A stretch of 64,000 nt of DNA. It comes from Curtobacterium sp. MCBA15_012. Lineage in GTDB: Bacteria > Actinomycetota > Actinomycetes > Actinomycetales > Microbacteriaceae. Made by a program: the position numbers and the translations under genes. Location of the stretch: the NCBI RefSeq assembly GCF_001864935.2, contig NZ_CP126267.1, positions 744,001-808,000 of the forward strand. Reading direction: 5' to 3'. Of the stretch, positions 50,595-58,764 are shown one piece after another. The notes beneath the pieces were generated by a model, which saw only the letters and a program-made list of their open reading frames with translations, was not told the DNA's origin and made no database searches. Numbering within the stretch: the first letter of the stretch is position 1; each line of letters opens with the position of its first letter.

Positions 50595-50900
50595 GAGGCG
50601 CGTGACCGCGGTGCGGCGGGCCCTGCGGCCGTGCGCGTGGTGGCCGGGAGGCGCGTGGCGGGGCGGCACCGTGCCTCCCGTCCGTCGGTGGCGGGTCCGG
50701 AGGTGTGTGGCCGCGGTGCGACGGGCTCTGCGGCCGCGCGCGTGGCGGCCGGGAGGCGCGTGGCGGGGCGGCGCCGTGCCTCCCGTCCGTCGGTGGCGGG
50801 TCCGGAGGCGCGTGACCGCGGTGCGGCGGGCTCTGCGGCCGCGCGCGTGGTGGCCGGGAGGCGCGTGGCGGCGCGGCACCGTGCCTGGCGTCCGTCGCCG
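50595..50900. repeat. 105-bp tandem repeat, three copies, with palindromic element
   Basis: Units start at 50595, 50700 and 50805 with exact 105-bp spacing; the third is truncated near the MFS stop codon. Each unit contains a GGGAGGCGCG(T)GG half and a CC(G)TGCCTCCCGTCCG half of the dispersed palindrome. The array fills the 375-bp convergent gap between the alpha-E and MFS genes; no gene is seen in it. Confidence 0.93.
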
Positions 50901-50906
50901 GTCGGG

Positions 50907-52253
50907 TCAGACGGCGCTGGACCGGTCCGCGACGGCCTCCTCGCGCTCGAGCTCGCGCCGCAGCGCGGCGCGCGACGCGCGCGTCCCGACCACGGGCACC
51001 GCGTGCGTGACCGCGAGGTGCAGCGGCGCCTCGGCGTCGTAGCGCAGGCGCAGGCGCTGCCACCGGACGAGCCAGACGAGCGCGATCGCGAGCGCCACGA
51101 AGCCCGAGGTCGCGCCGACCCCGATGGCCCAGCGCGGGCCGAACGCGTCGGCGACGGCGCCGACGATGGGCGCGCCGAGCGGGGTGCCGCCGGCGAACAC
51201 GGCCATGTACAGCGCCATCACGCGGCCGCGCATCGCCGGCGCGGTCGTGGTCTGCACGAGTGCGTTCGCGGTCGTCATGAACGTCAGGGACGCGAGCCCG
51301 ACGAACACCAGGACGGCGGCGAACGTCCAGTAGGTGGGGGCGAACGCCGCGGCGGTGCAGGCGATCCCGAAGCCCGCCGACGCCACGACGAGCGTGCGCA
51401 TCCGCGGCCGGTCACGACGGGCGGAGAGCAGTGCGCCCGCCACCGAGCCGATCGCCATCACCGAGTTGAGCAGGCCGAACTCGCCGGCGCCCTTGCCGAA
51501 CTCGACGCGGGCCATGGTCGAGGTGAAGATCGGGAAGTTCACGCCGAACGTGCCGACGACGAAGATCATGCAGAGCACCACGAGGATGTCCGGCCGGGTC
51601 CGCACGTAGCGGAAGCCGCCGATGACCTGGCCCTTGCCGCGGCCGGCCCTCGGGCGGTCGGCGAGCTGTCTCGGGTCGACGAACCGCAGCGCGACGAGCA
51701 CGGCCAGGAACGATGCCGCGTTGATGACGAAGACCCACCCGGAGCCGATCGCGGCGATGAGCACGCCCGCGACCGCCGGGCCGACGAGCCGCGCGGCGTT
51801 GAACGACGCCGAGTTCAGCGCGACGGCGTTCGACACGTGCTCGCCCTGGACGACGTCCGACACGAAGGTCTGCCGGATCGGGGTGTCGAACGCTGCGACG
51901 ACGCCGAGCGCGAGCGCGAAGCCGTAGAGCGACCAGAGCGTCGCGGTGTGCGTGAGGACCATGAGCCCGAGCCCGAGGCCGAGCGCGCCCATCAGCCCCT
52001 GCGTGAGCATGAGCATCTTCCGGCGGTCGAAGCGGTCGGCGACCAGTCCGGTGAGCGGCAGGAGCAGGAGCTGCGGCCCGAACTGCAGGGCCATCGTGAC
52101 GCCGACGGCGACCGCGTCGTTGTCGGACAGCTCGGTGAGGACGATCCAGTCCTGCGCGGTGCGCTGCATCCAGGTGCCGACGTTGGACACCAGGGCGCCG
52201 GCGAACCAGATGCGGTAGTTGCGGGCGGCCAGGGAACGGAACATGGCGGTCAC
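50907..52253 (-). CDS. MFS transporter (MFS_3/EntS-like)
   Basis: 448-residue 12-span exporter of the MFS_3 type: NYRIWFAGALVSNVGTWMQR near the N-terminus, the motif A loop GLVADRFDRRKML, and a second copy in the C-half. Such carriers export siderophores, macrolides or other small molecules; the cargo is unknown. GTG 52253 overlaps the marR stop (GTGA, 52250-52253), so it is co-transcribed with and probably controlled by the MarR gene upstream. The C-terminal ~50 residues are polar and Arg-rich. Confidence 0.92.
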   Translation of the reverse strand: MTAMFRSLAARNYRIWFAGALVSNVGTWMQRTAQDWIVLTELSDNDAVAVGVTMALQFGPQLLLLPLTGLVADRFDRRKMLMLTQGLMGALGLGLGLMVLTHTATLWSLYGFALALGVVAAFDTPIRQTFVSDVVQGEHVSNAVALNSASFNAARLVGPAVAGVLIAAIGSGWVFVINAASFLAVLVALRFVDPRQLADRPRAGRGKGQVIGGFRYVRTRPDILVVLCMIFVVGTFGVNFPIFTSTMARVEFGKGAGEFGLLNSVMAIGSVAGALLSARRDRPRMRTLVVASAGFGIACTAAAFAPTYWTFAAVLVFVGLASLTFMTTANALVQTTTAPAMRGRVMALYMAVFAGGTPLGAPIVGAVADAFGPRWAIGVGATSGFVALAIALVWLVRWQRLRLRYDAEAPLHLAVTHAVPVVGTRASRAALRRELEREEAVADRSSAV

Positions 52254-52669
52254 TGCTGGGCCAGCCTCCTCATGATCTCGGTGGCGTCGGCCAGCGTGCG
52301 GCGTTCGTCGGGGGTGAGCGTGCCCAGGCGCGGGGACAGCCAGTCGTCACGGCGGCGACGGGTCTCCTCGACGACGGCCGAGCCGGCGGGCGTCACGCAG
52401 ATCCGGACCTTGCGGCGGTCGTCGCCGTGGTCGCCCTTCGTCGCGAGGCCGCGGTCGACGAGCACCGCGACGGTCTTCGTCATCGAGGGCGGGGTGACGC
52501 CGTCCTGCCGGCTGAGCTCGGCGAGGGTCATCGCGCCCTCGCGGTGCAACCTGGCGAGGGCGGAGAACTGGGCGTCGGTCATCGCCGCGTCGGCCTTCTG
52601 CGCGCGGAGCGTCCGCGAGAGCCGGTTGACGGCGATGCGCAGGTCGGTCGCGAGGGAGGTGTCGGGCAC
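52250..52669 (-). CDS. MarR family regulator of the adjacent MFS exporter
   Basis: 139-residue MarR protein: MTLAELSRQDGVTPPSMTK (HTH), GLATKGDHGDDRRKVRICVTPAG (wing with DDRRK). First gene of a two-gene operon with an MFS exporter, the standard arrangement for substrate-induced efflux. GTG 52669 has TAGGCT 7 nt upstream (leaderless); the operator candidate at 52690-52706 lies 14-16 nt further upstream, positioned to block the -10. Confidence 0.92.
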   Translation of the reverse strand: MPDTSLATDLRIAVNRLSRTLRAQKADAAMTDAQFSALARLHREGAMTLAELSRQDGVTPPSMTKTVAVLVDRGLATKGDHGDDRRKVRICVTPAGSAVVEETRRRRDDWLSPRLGTLTPDERRTLADATEIMRRLAQQ

Positions 52670-52689
52670 GACCGTTAGCCTACCTCATT

Positions 52690-52706
52690 AGTTCAGCGAA
52701 CGAACT
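52690..52706 (-). promoter_or_regulatory. Candidate operator of the marR-MFS operon
   Basis: AGTTC-AGCGAAC-GAACT inverted repeat, with an internal GTTC-AGC-GAAC palindrome, just upstream of the -10 hexamer of the marR gene. Autorepression inferred. Confidence 0.55.
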
Positions 52707-52770
52707 GGTTTGGCGGCTGCGGTGGCAGTGGCTGTGGCTGTGGCTGTGGTGCTGGCGGTGGTGGGGGATC
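52707..52770. repeat. GTGGCT-type hexamer repeat
   Basis: Five to six imperfect copies of GTGGCT (about 52720-52750) in an otherwise unoccupied stretch between the marR gene and a terminator. Confidence 0.75.
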
Positions 52771-52778
52771 AGCAGGCA

Positions 52779-52806
52779 GGCGGCTCCGCCCGGGGACGGA
52801 GCCGCC
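52779..52806 (-). terminator. Terminator of the PiT operon
   Basis: Perfect 10-bp stem GGCGGCTCCG (52779-52788) with 52797-52806, 8-nt loop, 7 nt past the stop of the small gene at 52813. Confidence 0.8.
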
Positions 52807-52812
52807 GCCGTG

Positions 52813-53082
52813 TCAGTGGAACTGGGGGACGGTGAGCCAGATCCCGTACAGGACCGCGGCGCCGCAGACCGTGAAGCACACGCCGGCACCGAAGCGCGCG
52901 GCCGCCGGGGTCCGTCCGGTGCGTGCGGTCTCGTCCGCGTCGCGGGTGCGCTCACCGTCGACGTCGACGGGCTGCCCGGCCCCGAGGAGGCGCAGGCCGA
53001 GCGTGTACACGAGCACGATGCCGACGGCGGCCACGAAGCCGACGCCCGCGACGATCCCGATGCTGCTGAGGTCGATGGACAC
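52813..53082 (-). CDS. Small two-span membrane protein downstream of PiT
   Basis: 89-residue protein with two hydrophobic segments (about 6-28 and 64-84) joined by a charged loop (DVDGERTRDADETARTGRT). GTG 53082 is supported by GGGAGG 5 nt upstream, located just past the PiT stop, so the pair is an operon. Small membrane proteins follow pit genes in several Actinobacteria; a role in phosphate uptake is only inferred from that position. Confidence 0.78.
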   Translation of the reverse strand: MSIDLSSIGIVAGVGFVAAVGIVLVYTLGLRLLGAGQPVDVDGERTRDADETARTGRTPAAARFGAGVCFTVCGAAVLYGIWLTVPQFH

Positions 53083-53092
53083 GTGCGCCTCC

Positions 53093-54229
53093 CTAGGCCG
53101 ACACCGGCTCGGCGGCCGGTCGTTCGTCGTTGACGGTCTCGCGGGTGACCGGTCGGCGTCGGGCCAGGGCGGCGAAGGCCAGACCGCCGAGCAGGGCCAG
53201 GACGGCGACGACGACGAGCCCGATCGTGCTCGTCGAGGCCAGGAGCGTCGCCAGGGCACCGACGACCGCGGCGGCCGGCAGCGTGACGACCCAGGCCACG
53301 GCGATCCGCCCGACGACCGACCAGTGCACGTCCGCGAGCTTCTTGCCGAGGCCGGAGCCGACCACCGAGCCGCTCGTGACGTGGGTGGTGGACAGGGCGA
53401 AGCCGAGGTGCGACGACACCAGGATCGTCGCGGCGGAGCTCGTCTCGGCGGCGAAGCCCTGCGGCGACTGCACGTCCGAGATCTTCTTGCCGACGGTCTG
53501 CATGATCCGCCAGCCGCCCGTGTACGTGCCGAGGCCGATCGCCAGGCCGCACGCGAGCACCACCCACAGCGCCGGGCCGCTGCCCGACGGCTGGTACCCG
53601 GCGGCGACGAGCGTCAGCGTGATGACGCCCATCGTCTTCTGGGCGTCGTTCGTGCCGTGTGCGAGCGAGACGAGCGACGCCGAGATCGTCTGTCCGTGCC
53701 GGAACCCGGTCGCGGCACCGTGCGTCGTCGCGTTCCGCGTCAGCGTGTACGCGAGGTACGTCGCGACGAGCGCGATCACCCCGGCGATGACGGGGGAGAG
53801 CAGCGCCGGGAGCACGACCTTGGACAGCACGGTCGCCCAGTCGACGGACTGCAGCCCGGCGCCGACCACCGACGCCCCGATCAGCCCGCCGAACAGCGCG
53901 TGCGTGGACGAGGACGGGAGACCGGCGTACCAGGTGGCGAGGTTCCAGAGCACGGCCCCGACGAGGCCCGCGAAGATCATCGTCGGGGTGATCTGGATGC
54001 CGTCCTGCCCCTCGCGGATGATCCCCTGCGAGACGGTCTTCGCGACCTCGGTGGACAGGAAGGCGCCGACCAGGTTGAGGACGGCGGAGATGAGCACGGC
54101 GGTCCGGGGCTTCAGGGCTCCGGTGGCGACCGAGGTGGCCATGGCGTTCGCGGTGTCGTGGAAGCCGTTCGTGAAGTCGAACACGAGGGCCACCAGGATC
54201 ACCAGTACGACGGTGACGAGGACGTCCAT
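53093..54229 (-). CDS. pit: Inorganic phosphate transporter, PiT family
   Basis: 378-residue low-affinity phosphate:metal symporter. The two PHO4 signature regions are visible: VFDFTNGFHDTANAMATSVATGAL at the N-terminus and LAHGTNDAQKTMG in the second half, with about ten spans. No PhoU-type (DUF47) gene is adjacent; instead a small membrane protein follows. ATG 54229 has TACCGT 7 nt upstream, matching the leaderless pattern, whereas the longer frame to 54679 is antisense to the hydrolase gene. Confidence 0.94.
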   Translation of the reverse strand: MDVLVTVVLVILVALVFDFTNGFHDTANAMATSVATGALKPRTAVLISAVLNLVGAFLSTEVAKTVSQGIIREGQDGIQITPTMIFAGLVGAVLWNLATWYAGLPSSSTHALFGGLIGASVVGAGLQSVDWATVLSKVVLPALLSPVIAGVIALVATYLAYTLTRNATTHGAATGFRHGQTISASLVSLAHGTNDAQKTMGVITLTLVAAGYQPSGSGPALWVVLACGLAIGLGTYTGGWRIMQTVGKKISDVQSPQGFAAETSSAATILVSSHLGFALSTTHVTSGSVVGSGLGKKLADVHWSVVGRIAVAWVVTLPAAAVVGALATLLASTSTIGLVVVAVLALLGGLAFAALARRRPVTRETVNDERPAAEPVSA

Positions 54230-54316
54230 GCGCGGAACGGTAGGCCCGCTGCGCCCCCGCTGCGTGAACGCCGGATGAACACGCTGGGCCGGGCCGCCGT
54301 CTGCCAGGATGCAGCC

Positions 54317-55186
54317 ATGCCGACGTTCTCCGCAGCCCGAGGGGACTCCTCGTTCACCGACGCACACGGCGTCGAGATCGTGTACTCGACGTGGCGTGCC
54401 GGTCGGCCGAGGGGCATCGTGCAGATCGCCCACGGTGTCGGCGAGCACTCCCTCCGGTACGAGGCGCTCGCGCAGGACCTGGTCCGCGCCGGCTGGACCG
54501 TGCACGCGAACGACCACCGCGGGCACGGCCGGACCGGCCTCGCGCAGTGGCACGGCGACCACGCCCGGCTGGGCAGGCTCGGCCCCGGCGGACTGCGGGC
54601 CGCGATCGCCGCCGTCGAGCAGATGACCGCGGTCGCCCGCGAACAGGACCCGGGGCTGCCGTTCGTGCTGCTCGGGCACTCCTGGGGTTCCCTGATGGCG
54701 CAGCGGATCGTGAACACGTCAGCGGACGCGTACGACGGGGTCGTGCTCTCCGCCACCGCCTACCGACTGCCCGGCTGGATGAACAGCGGCGACCTGAACG
54801 CCCGGCACGCCGGCTCCGGCCCCACGCGGTACGAGTGGATCAGCCGCGACCGGGCGATCATCGAGACGATCCAGGCGGACCCGCTCGCGGTCGACGCGGA
54901 CGTGCTCAAGCTCTTCGGCCTGCGCGACACGCTGCGGCTGCTCGGGGTGCCGCGGCGGGGCATCCCGCACGACCTGCCGATGCTGCTGCAGGTCGGCTCC
55001 GAGGACACCCTCGGCGGTCCGCGGTCGATCGAGCGGCTCGCGCAGGCGTACCGCCGTCGCGGGGGCCTGTCGGACGTGCAGGTGCACGTCTACGAGGGGG
55101 CCCGGCACGAGGTCTACAACGAGACGAACCGGGACGAGGTGGTCGCCGACCTGGTCGCGTGGCTGGACGGGCACGTGGGTCGCTGA
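54317..55186 (+). CDS. Alpha/beta hydrolase, monoacylglycerol-lipase-like
   Basis: 289-residue soluble lipase/esterase. Oxyanion region IAHGVGEHSLRYE, nucleophile elbow LLGHSWGSLMAQ (GHSWG), acid in VGSEDTLGG and catalytic His in GARHEVYNETN; ANDHRGHGRTG matches the monoacylglycerol-lipase subgroup. ATG 54317 has CAGGAT exactly 6 nt upstream. Divergent from pit. Two palindromic elements follow. Confidence 0.93.
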   Translation: MPTFSAARGDSSFTDAHGVEIVYSTWRAGRPRGIVQIAHGVGEHSLRYEALAQDLVRAGWTVHANDHRGHGRTGLAQWHGDHARLGRLGPGGLRAAIAAVEQMTAVAREQDPGLPFVLLGHSWGSLMAQRIVNTSADAYDGVVLSATAYRLPGWMNSGDLNARHAGSGPTRYEWISRDRAIIETIQADPLAVDADVLKLFGLRDTLRLLGVPRRGIPHDLPMLLQVGSEDTLGGPRSIERLAQAYRRRGGLSDVQVHVYEGARHEVYNETNRDEVVADLVAWLDGHVGR

Positions 55187-55200
55187 CGCGACCGGCTGCG

Positions 55201-55296
55201 GACGGGAGGCGCGGGGCGGGCCCGCCACGGGCCTCCCGTCAGTACCCGGCTGCGGACGGGAGGCGCGGGGCGGGCCCCGCCACGGTCCTCCCGTCC
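55201..55296. repeat. Two adjacent copies of the dispersed palindrome
   Basis: First element: GACGGGAGGC (55201-55210) pairs with 55231-55240. Second: GGACGGGAGG (55254-55263) pairs with 55287-55296, with inner GCGGGGC/GCCCCGC. They are direct duplicates about 53 bp apart in the gap between the hydrolase and lipoate-ligase genes and can serve as its terminators. Confidence 0.85.
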
Positions 55297-55342
55297 GGCG
55301 GCAGGCCGACGGGCCACCGCGTGGCGGGCGTAGGCTCGACGC

Positions 55343-56392
55343 GTGCACGGTGAGTACAAGGTCCCCGGAGGCAAGCTGGTCGTCGTCGACCTCGAGGTCG
55401 TCGACGGGAGCATCCAGGAGTTCCGGTTGGCGGGTGACTTCTTCCTCGAACCCGACGACGCGCTCCCGCTCATCGACCAAGCGGTGAACGGCCTGCCCGC
55501 CACCACCGACGCGGCCGGCGTCGCCGCCGCGGTCCGCGGTGCCCTGCCCACGGACGCGGTCTTGCTCGGCTTCACACCCGAGTCCGTCGGCGTCGCCGTG
55601 CGCCGGGCGCTCTCGCGGGCCTCGACGTGGCAGGAGTACGACTGGGAGATCGTGCACGAGGGCCCGATCAGCCCGAACGAGCACCTCGCACTCGACCAGG
55701 TCCTGACCGAGGAGGTCGGTGCCGGACGCCGCGGCCCGACCCTGCGCATCTGGGAGTGGGACCAGCCCGCCGTCGTGATCGGGTCGTTCCAGTCGCTGAA
55801 GAACGAGGTCGACCCCGCGGGTGCCGAGAAGTACGGCGTGCAGGTGGTCCGTCGGATCTCCGGCGGCGGTGCCATGTTCATGGACGCGGGCGCGATCATC
55901 TCGTACTCGCTCTACGTGCCGACCGACCTCGTGCAGGGCATGACCTTCGCCGACTCGTACGCCTACCTGGACGAGTGGGTGATCGAGGCACTCAAGTCGC
56001 TCGGCATCGAGGCGTACTACCAGCCGCTCAACGACATCACCTCGACCAAGGGCAAGATCGGCGGCGCCGCCCAGAAGCGCCTCGGCACCGGTGCACTGCT
56101 GCACCACGCCACGATGAGCTACGACATGGACGGCCAGAAGATGGTCGAGGTCCTGCGGATCGGTCGCGAGAAGATGAGCGACAAGGGCACGACCTCGGCG
56201 GCGAAGCGCGTCGACCCGCTGCGCTCGCAGACCGGGCTCACCCGCGCCGAGATCATCGACCGGTTGATCGGCACCTTCACGAAGCTGTACGGGGCGCACG
56301 AGGGGCACGTGACCGAGGCCGAGCGGGCCCGGGCGCAGGAGCTCGTGGCGACGAAGTTCGACACGCGGGAGTGGCTCGAGCGGGTGCCCTGA
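55343..56392 (+). CDS. Lipoate-protein ligase A family protein, permuted
   Basis: 349-residue ligase attaching lipoate to E2/GcvH proteins. Residues 1-90 look like the accessory domain (VHGEYKVPGGKLVVVDLEV) that sits at the C-terminus of E. coli LplA or is a separate LplB subunit in archaea; the catalytic BPL/LplA domain (about 105-345) follows with VVRRISGGGAMFMD (lipoyl-binding RRxSGGGxxF), TSTKGKIGGAAQKR (catalytic Lys region). GTG 55343 has TAGGCT 6 nt upstream. No dehydrogenase complex gene is adjacent. Confidence 0.88.
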   Translation: MHGEYKVPGGKLVVVDLEVVDGSIQEFRLAGDFFLEPDDALPLIDQAVNGLPATTDAAGVAAAVRGALPTDAVLLGFTPESVGVAVRRALSRASTWQEYDWEIVHEGPISPNEHLALDQVLTEEVGAGRRGPTLRIWEWDQPAVVIGSFQSLKNEVDPAGAEKYGVQVVRRISGGGAMFMDAGAIISYSLYVPTDLVQGMTFADSYAYLDEWVIEALKSLGIEAYYQPLNDITSTKGKIGGAAQKRLGTGALLHHATMSYDMDGQKMVEVLRIGREKMSDKGTTSAAKRVDPLRSQTGLTRAEIIDRLIGTFTKLYGAHEGHVTEAERARAQELVATKFDTREWLERVP

Positions 56393-56400
56393 GCCGGGGT

Positions 56401-56516
56401 CGTCCGGCCGGGTCGTCTCGGGCGAGGTTCGTCCGGCCGGGTCGCCTCGAGCTGGGTTCGTGCGGCCTGGTCGCCTCGGGTCAGGTTCGTCCGGCCGGAT
56501 CGTCGAGATCATCCGC
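56401..56516. repeat. 29-bp tandem repeat, four copies
   Basis: Units start at 56401, 56430, 56459 and 56488 (core CGTCCGGCCGGGTCG, spacer 29 bp). The array lies right after the lipoate-ligase stop codon. Confidence 0.92.
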
Positions 56517-56559
56517 GCGGCGGAGGCCTGCTCCGAGCCCCTGACGTAGCGTCGTGCCC

Positions 56560-56889
56560 GTGAACTGGTTGATCTTCCTGGGGGCGGTGGCCGTCGCGGC
56601 CGTCGTGATGGGGATCGCCGATCGCGCGGGGTGGATCGACCTGTCGAACAAGGCCACCCGGAGCGGCGGATCCGGCGGTGTCGTGTCGATGATGGACGAG
56701 GTGTTCGCGCCGACGCGGCACGAGGCACAGGCCGAGGCCGAACGGCAGTCGCGGTTGCCGCGGGAGGCGCCGACGCCCGCCGACCACGACCACGACCTGC
56801 TCAGCGGGACCGTGCTCATCCGCGTGCCGGCCGTCCGCGGGGCCGGGCGGCACGAGGCACGGCCCGGGACGCTCGACCGGCCGTACTGA
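56560..56889 (+). CDS. Hypothetical single-span membrane protein
   Basis: 109-residue protein with one N-terminal membrane segment (VNWLIFLGAVAVAAVVMGIA, about 1-20) and a ~85-residue cytoplasmic polar tail rich in Arg/Glu/His (ADHDHDLL). No family recognised. GTG 56560 is supported by TAGCGT 7 nt upstream. The N-out/C-in topology and tail are those of many unnamed actinobacterial membrane proteins. Confidence 0.7.
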   Translation: MNWLIFLGAVAVAAVVMGIADRAGWIDLSNKATRSGGSGGVVSMMDEVFAPTRHEAQAEAERQSRLPREAPTPADHDHDLLSGTVLIRVPAVRGAGRHEARPGTLDRPY

Positions 56890-56919
56890 GCGCAGTCGGT
56901 CGGGCCTGACCGGAGTCGG

Positions 56920-57204
56920 TCAGCGGGTGGTGAGCTCCTGGTAGTCCGGGTGCCGCTCGATCCACGCCTTGACGTAGCTGCACAGCGGCACGACGCGCCG
57001 GTCGCCCTCGCGGACGTCGTCGAGGGCGTGCTGCACGAGGATCGACGCGTGCCCGCCGCCGCGGTGTGCCGGGTCGACTTCGGTGTGGGTGAACCGGATC
57101 TCGTCGCCGTCGATCTCGTACGCCGCGAAGCCGATCACCTCGCCGTCCTCGACGAGGGAGTACTGCTGTGCGTCGGTGTCGTTGCGGACCTCGGGTGCTG
57201 CCAT
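56920..57204 (-). CDS. GNAT-like (YjdJ/Acetyltransf_CG) protein
   Basis: 94-residue minimal GNAT fold of the YjdJ type: YSLVEDGEVIGFAAYEIDGDEIRFTHTEV then the CoA loop HRGGGHASILVQHAL and VVPLCSYVKAWIERHPDY, whose Cys-Ser-Tyr segment is typical of this subgroup. Substrate unknown. ATG 57204 has TACGGT 7 nt upstream. Convergent with the one-span membrane gene. Confidence 0.88.
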   Translation of the reverse strand: MAAPEVRNDTDAQQYSLVEDGEVIGFAAYEIDGDEIRFTHTEVDPAHRGGGHASILVQHALDDVREGDRRVVPLCSYVKAWIERHPDYQELTTR

Positions 57205-57299
57205 GCAGGGGACCGTACGCCCCCGGCCTCGGAGCCGTTCGGGCGCGCGCTCCCGAACGTGGGGCTGTGAGCGCTCCCGCCCGGCACTAGCATCACGAC

Positions 57300-58652
57300 G
57301 TGCACGACACCACCACCCCCCTGCGCTTCCGCACCCCGCCCGGCTGGCCGACGCCGTCCGCCGAGTGGGTCGAGCTCTTCCAGGGCGCCGAGCCCGCCGC
57401 CGGGTGGACCCCGGCCGACGACGTCCCGCCCGCGCCCCGCGGCTGGGTGTTCTGGGTGCCGACCCGGGTGCTCCGCCGGCGTCAGCCTCGGTCGCTCGTC
57501 GTCGCGACGACCGTCGGGGCCGGGGTGGCCGTCCTGTCGCTCGGCGTGCTCGTCGGGCTCGTCGTCGGCGGTGCCGACACGGGCGCCCTCGCGGTCGCCG
57601 CACTGGCCCTCCTCGTGCCGTTGATCGCGGGGGTCGCGCTCTGGGTCGTCGGGGCCGTCCGGCTCGCCGACCGTCGGCGGGCCGCCCTCGCCGCGGTCCT
57701 CGCCGAGGCCGCCCGCCGCCGCGCGGTCGAGCTGCCCGAACGGGCCCGTGCCGCGCACCCCGACACCGACCCGCACACGGCGTCCGCCGCGTGGGACGCC
57801 GCAGCGTGGTCGGTCCCCGCGGCGCACCCCTTCCACGAGGGCGCGCCGTCCCGTCTGAGCGCCCGGGTCGACCGCGTGCTGACCGTCCTGACCGCCGGGG
57901 TCGCGGGCCTCGTGCTCGTGGCGGGCGCCTCGTTCGCCGTCGCGCCGCCGATCGCGCACACGGCCGAGTCGATCGCCGCAGCGGCCGCGGCCGCGGACGG
58001 GTACTCCGACGACGGCCCGGTCGAGGTGTGGTCGTCCGACGACGGGTCGACGACCGCGTCCTGGTTGGACGGTGACGACGAGTGGGACGCGACGTGCGGC
58101 ACGACCGACGTCGACGACCTCTGCGACCCGTACGAGATCGACACGGACCGGTCGTGCCTCGCGGTCGTCACGATCGGGTACTTCGCCGACATGGACGACG
58201 AGGAGCCCAGCCGGGTCGAGGAGCGCACGGTCGAGTTGTCCGCCGACGTGCCGCTCGTGCTCGCCGTGTCGTACCAGGACGAGGAGGACTCGACCATCGG
58301 CGACGTGTCCTGCACCTCGGGCGACGCCGCCGCGGCCGACCGGGTCTCGGCCACCCAGGACATCGACGCACACCCCGACGCCGCCGACCTGCCGGACGGC
58401 TGCGACGGCGACTCCTGTGTCGCGATCGCGGTGACGCCCACGACCGACTGCGCCTCGGCGTCGGTCGAGTACCGCGTCGACGCCGAGGTCGGCGGCATCA
58501 CGGACCCGCACGACGTGGTCGTCCCCACCGCGTTGCACGCGGGCAAGGCCGTCGAGGTCTTCGCCGGTGGCACGGGCAAGGCGTCCGCCGTGCACCCCGG
58601 TGCGGTCACGTGCCACGCCACCTCGGACGACGGTCCCACCGCGGACTCCTGA
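57300..58652 (+). CDS. Hypothetical membrane protein with acidic exported domain
   Basis: 450-residue protein. The N-terminal ~60 residues (PPGWPTPSAEWVELFQ) resemble the short aromatic Pro-Gly-Trp domains found in actinobacterial proteins, followed by two membrane spans (about 66-92 and 97-122), a helical region, a third span (about 200-220) and a ~230-residue exported, very acidic domain with eight cysteines (TSWLDGDDEWDATC, DLCDP, SCLA, VSCTS, DGCDGDSC). The even cysteine number suggests disulfides. No family recognised. GTG 57300 has TAGCAT exactly 6 nt upstream. Confidence 0.75.
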   Translation: MHDTTTPLRFRTPPGWPTPSAEWVELFQGAEPAAGWTPADDVPPAPRGWVFWVPTRVLRRRQPRSLVVATTVGAGVAVLSLGVLVGLVVGGADTGALAVAALALLVPLIAGVALWVVGAVRLADRRRAALAAVLAEAARRRAVELPERARAAHPDTDPHTASAAWDAAAWSVPAAHPFHEGAPSRLSARVDRVLTVLTAGVAGLVLVAGASFAVAPPIAHTAESIAAAAAAADGYSDDGPVEVWSSDDGSTTASWLDGDDEWDATCGTTDVDDLCDPYEIDTDRSCLAVVTIGYFADMDDEEPSRVEERTVELSADVPLVLAVSYQDEEDSTIGDVSCTSGDAAAADRVSATQDIDAHPDAADLPDGCDGDSCVAIAVTPTTDCASASVEYRVDAEVGGITDPHDVVVPTALHAGKAVEVFAGGTGKASAVHPGAVTCHATSDDGPTADS

Positions 58653-58684
58653 TCGCTCCGGACGGCCGGGCACGGCCGGGGACG

Positions 58685-58734
58685 CAGACGAGCAGGGCGC
58701 TCGGCGTGGTCACGCCGAGCGCCCTGCTCGTCTG
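58685..58734. terminator. 24-bp perfect stem between convergent genes
   Basis: 58685-58708 is exactly reverse-complementary to 58711-58734, loop of 2 nt (GT). It lies between the acidic-domain gene (+, ends 58652) and the DHA2 gene (-, ends 58765), so it can terminate both. Its sequence is unrelated to the GGGAGG family. Confidence 0.85.
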
Positions 58735-58764
58735 GTGGGGGCGGCCGTCGGCCGCCGGGTGCGG

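Noticed and set aside
50562-52691. 709-codon forward frame
   Set aside because: Antisense of the MFS and MarR genes, which have proper motifs, an overlapping stop/start, and a promoter.
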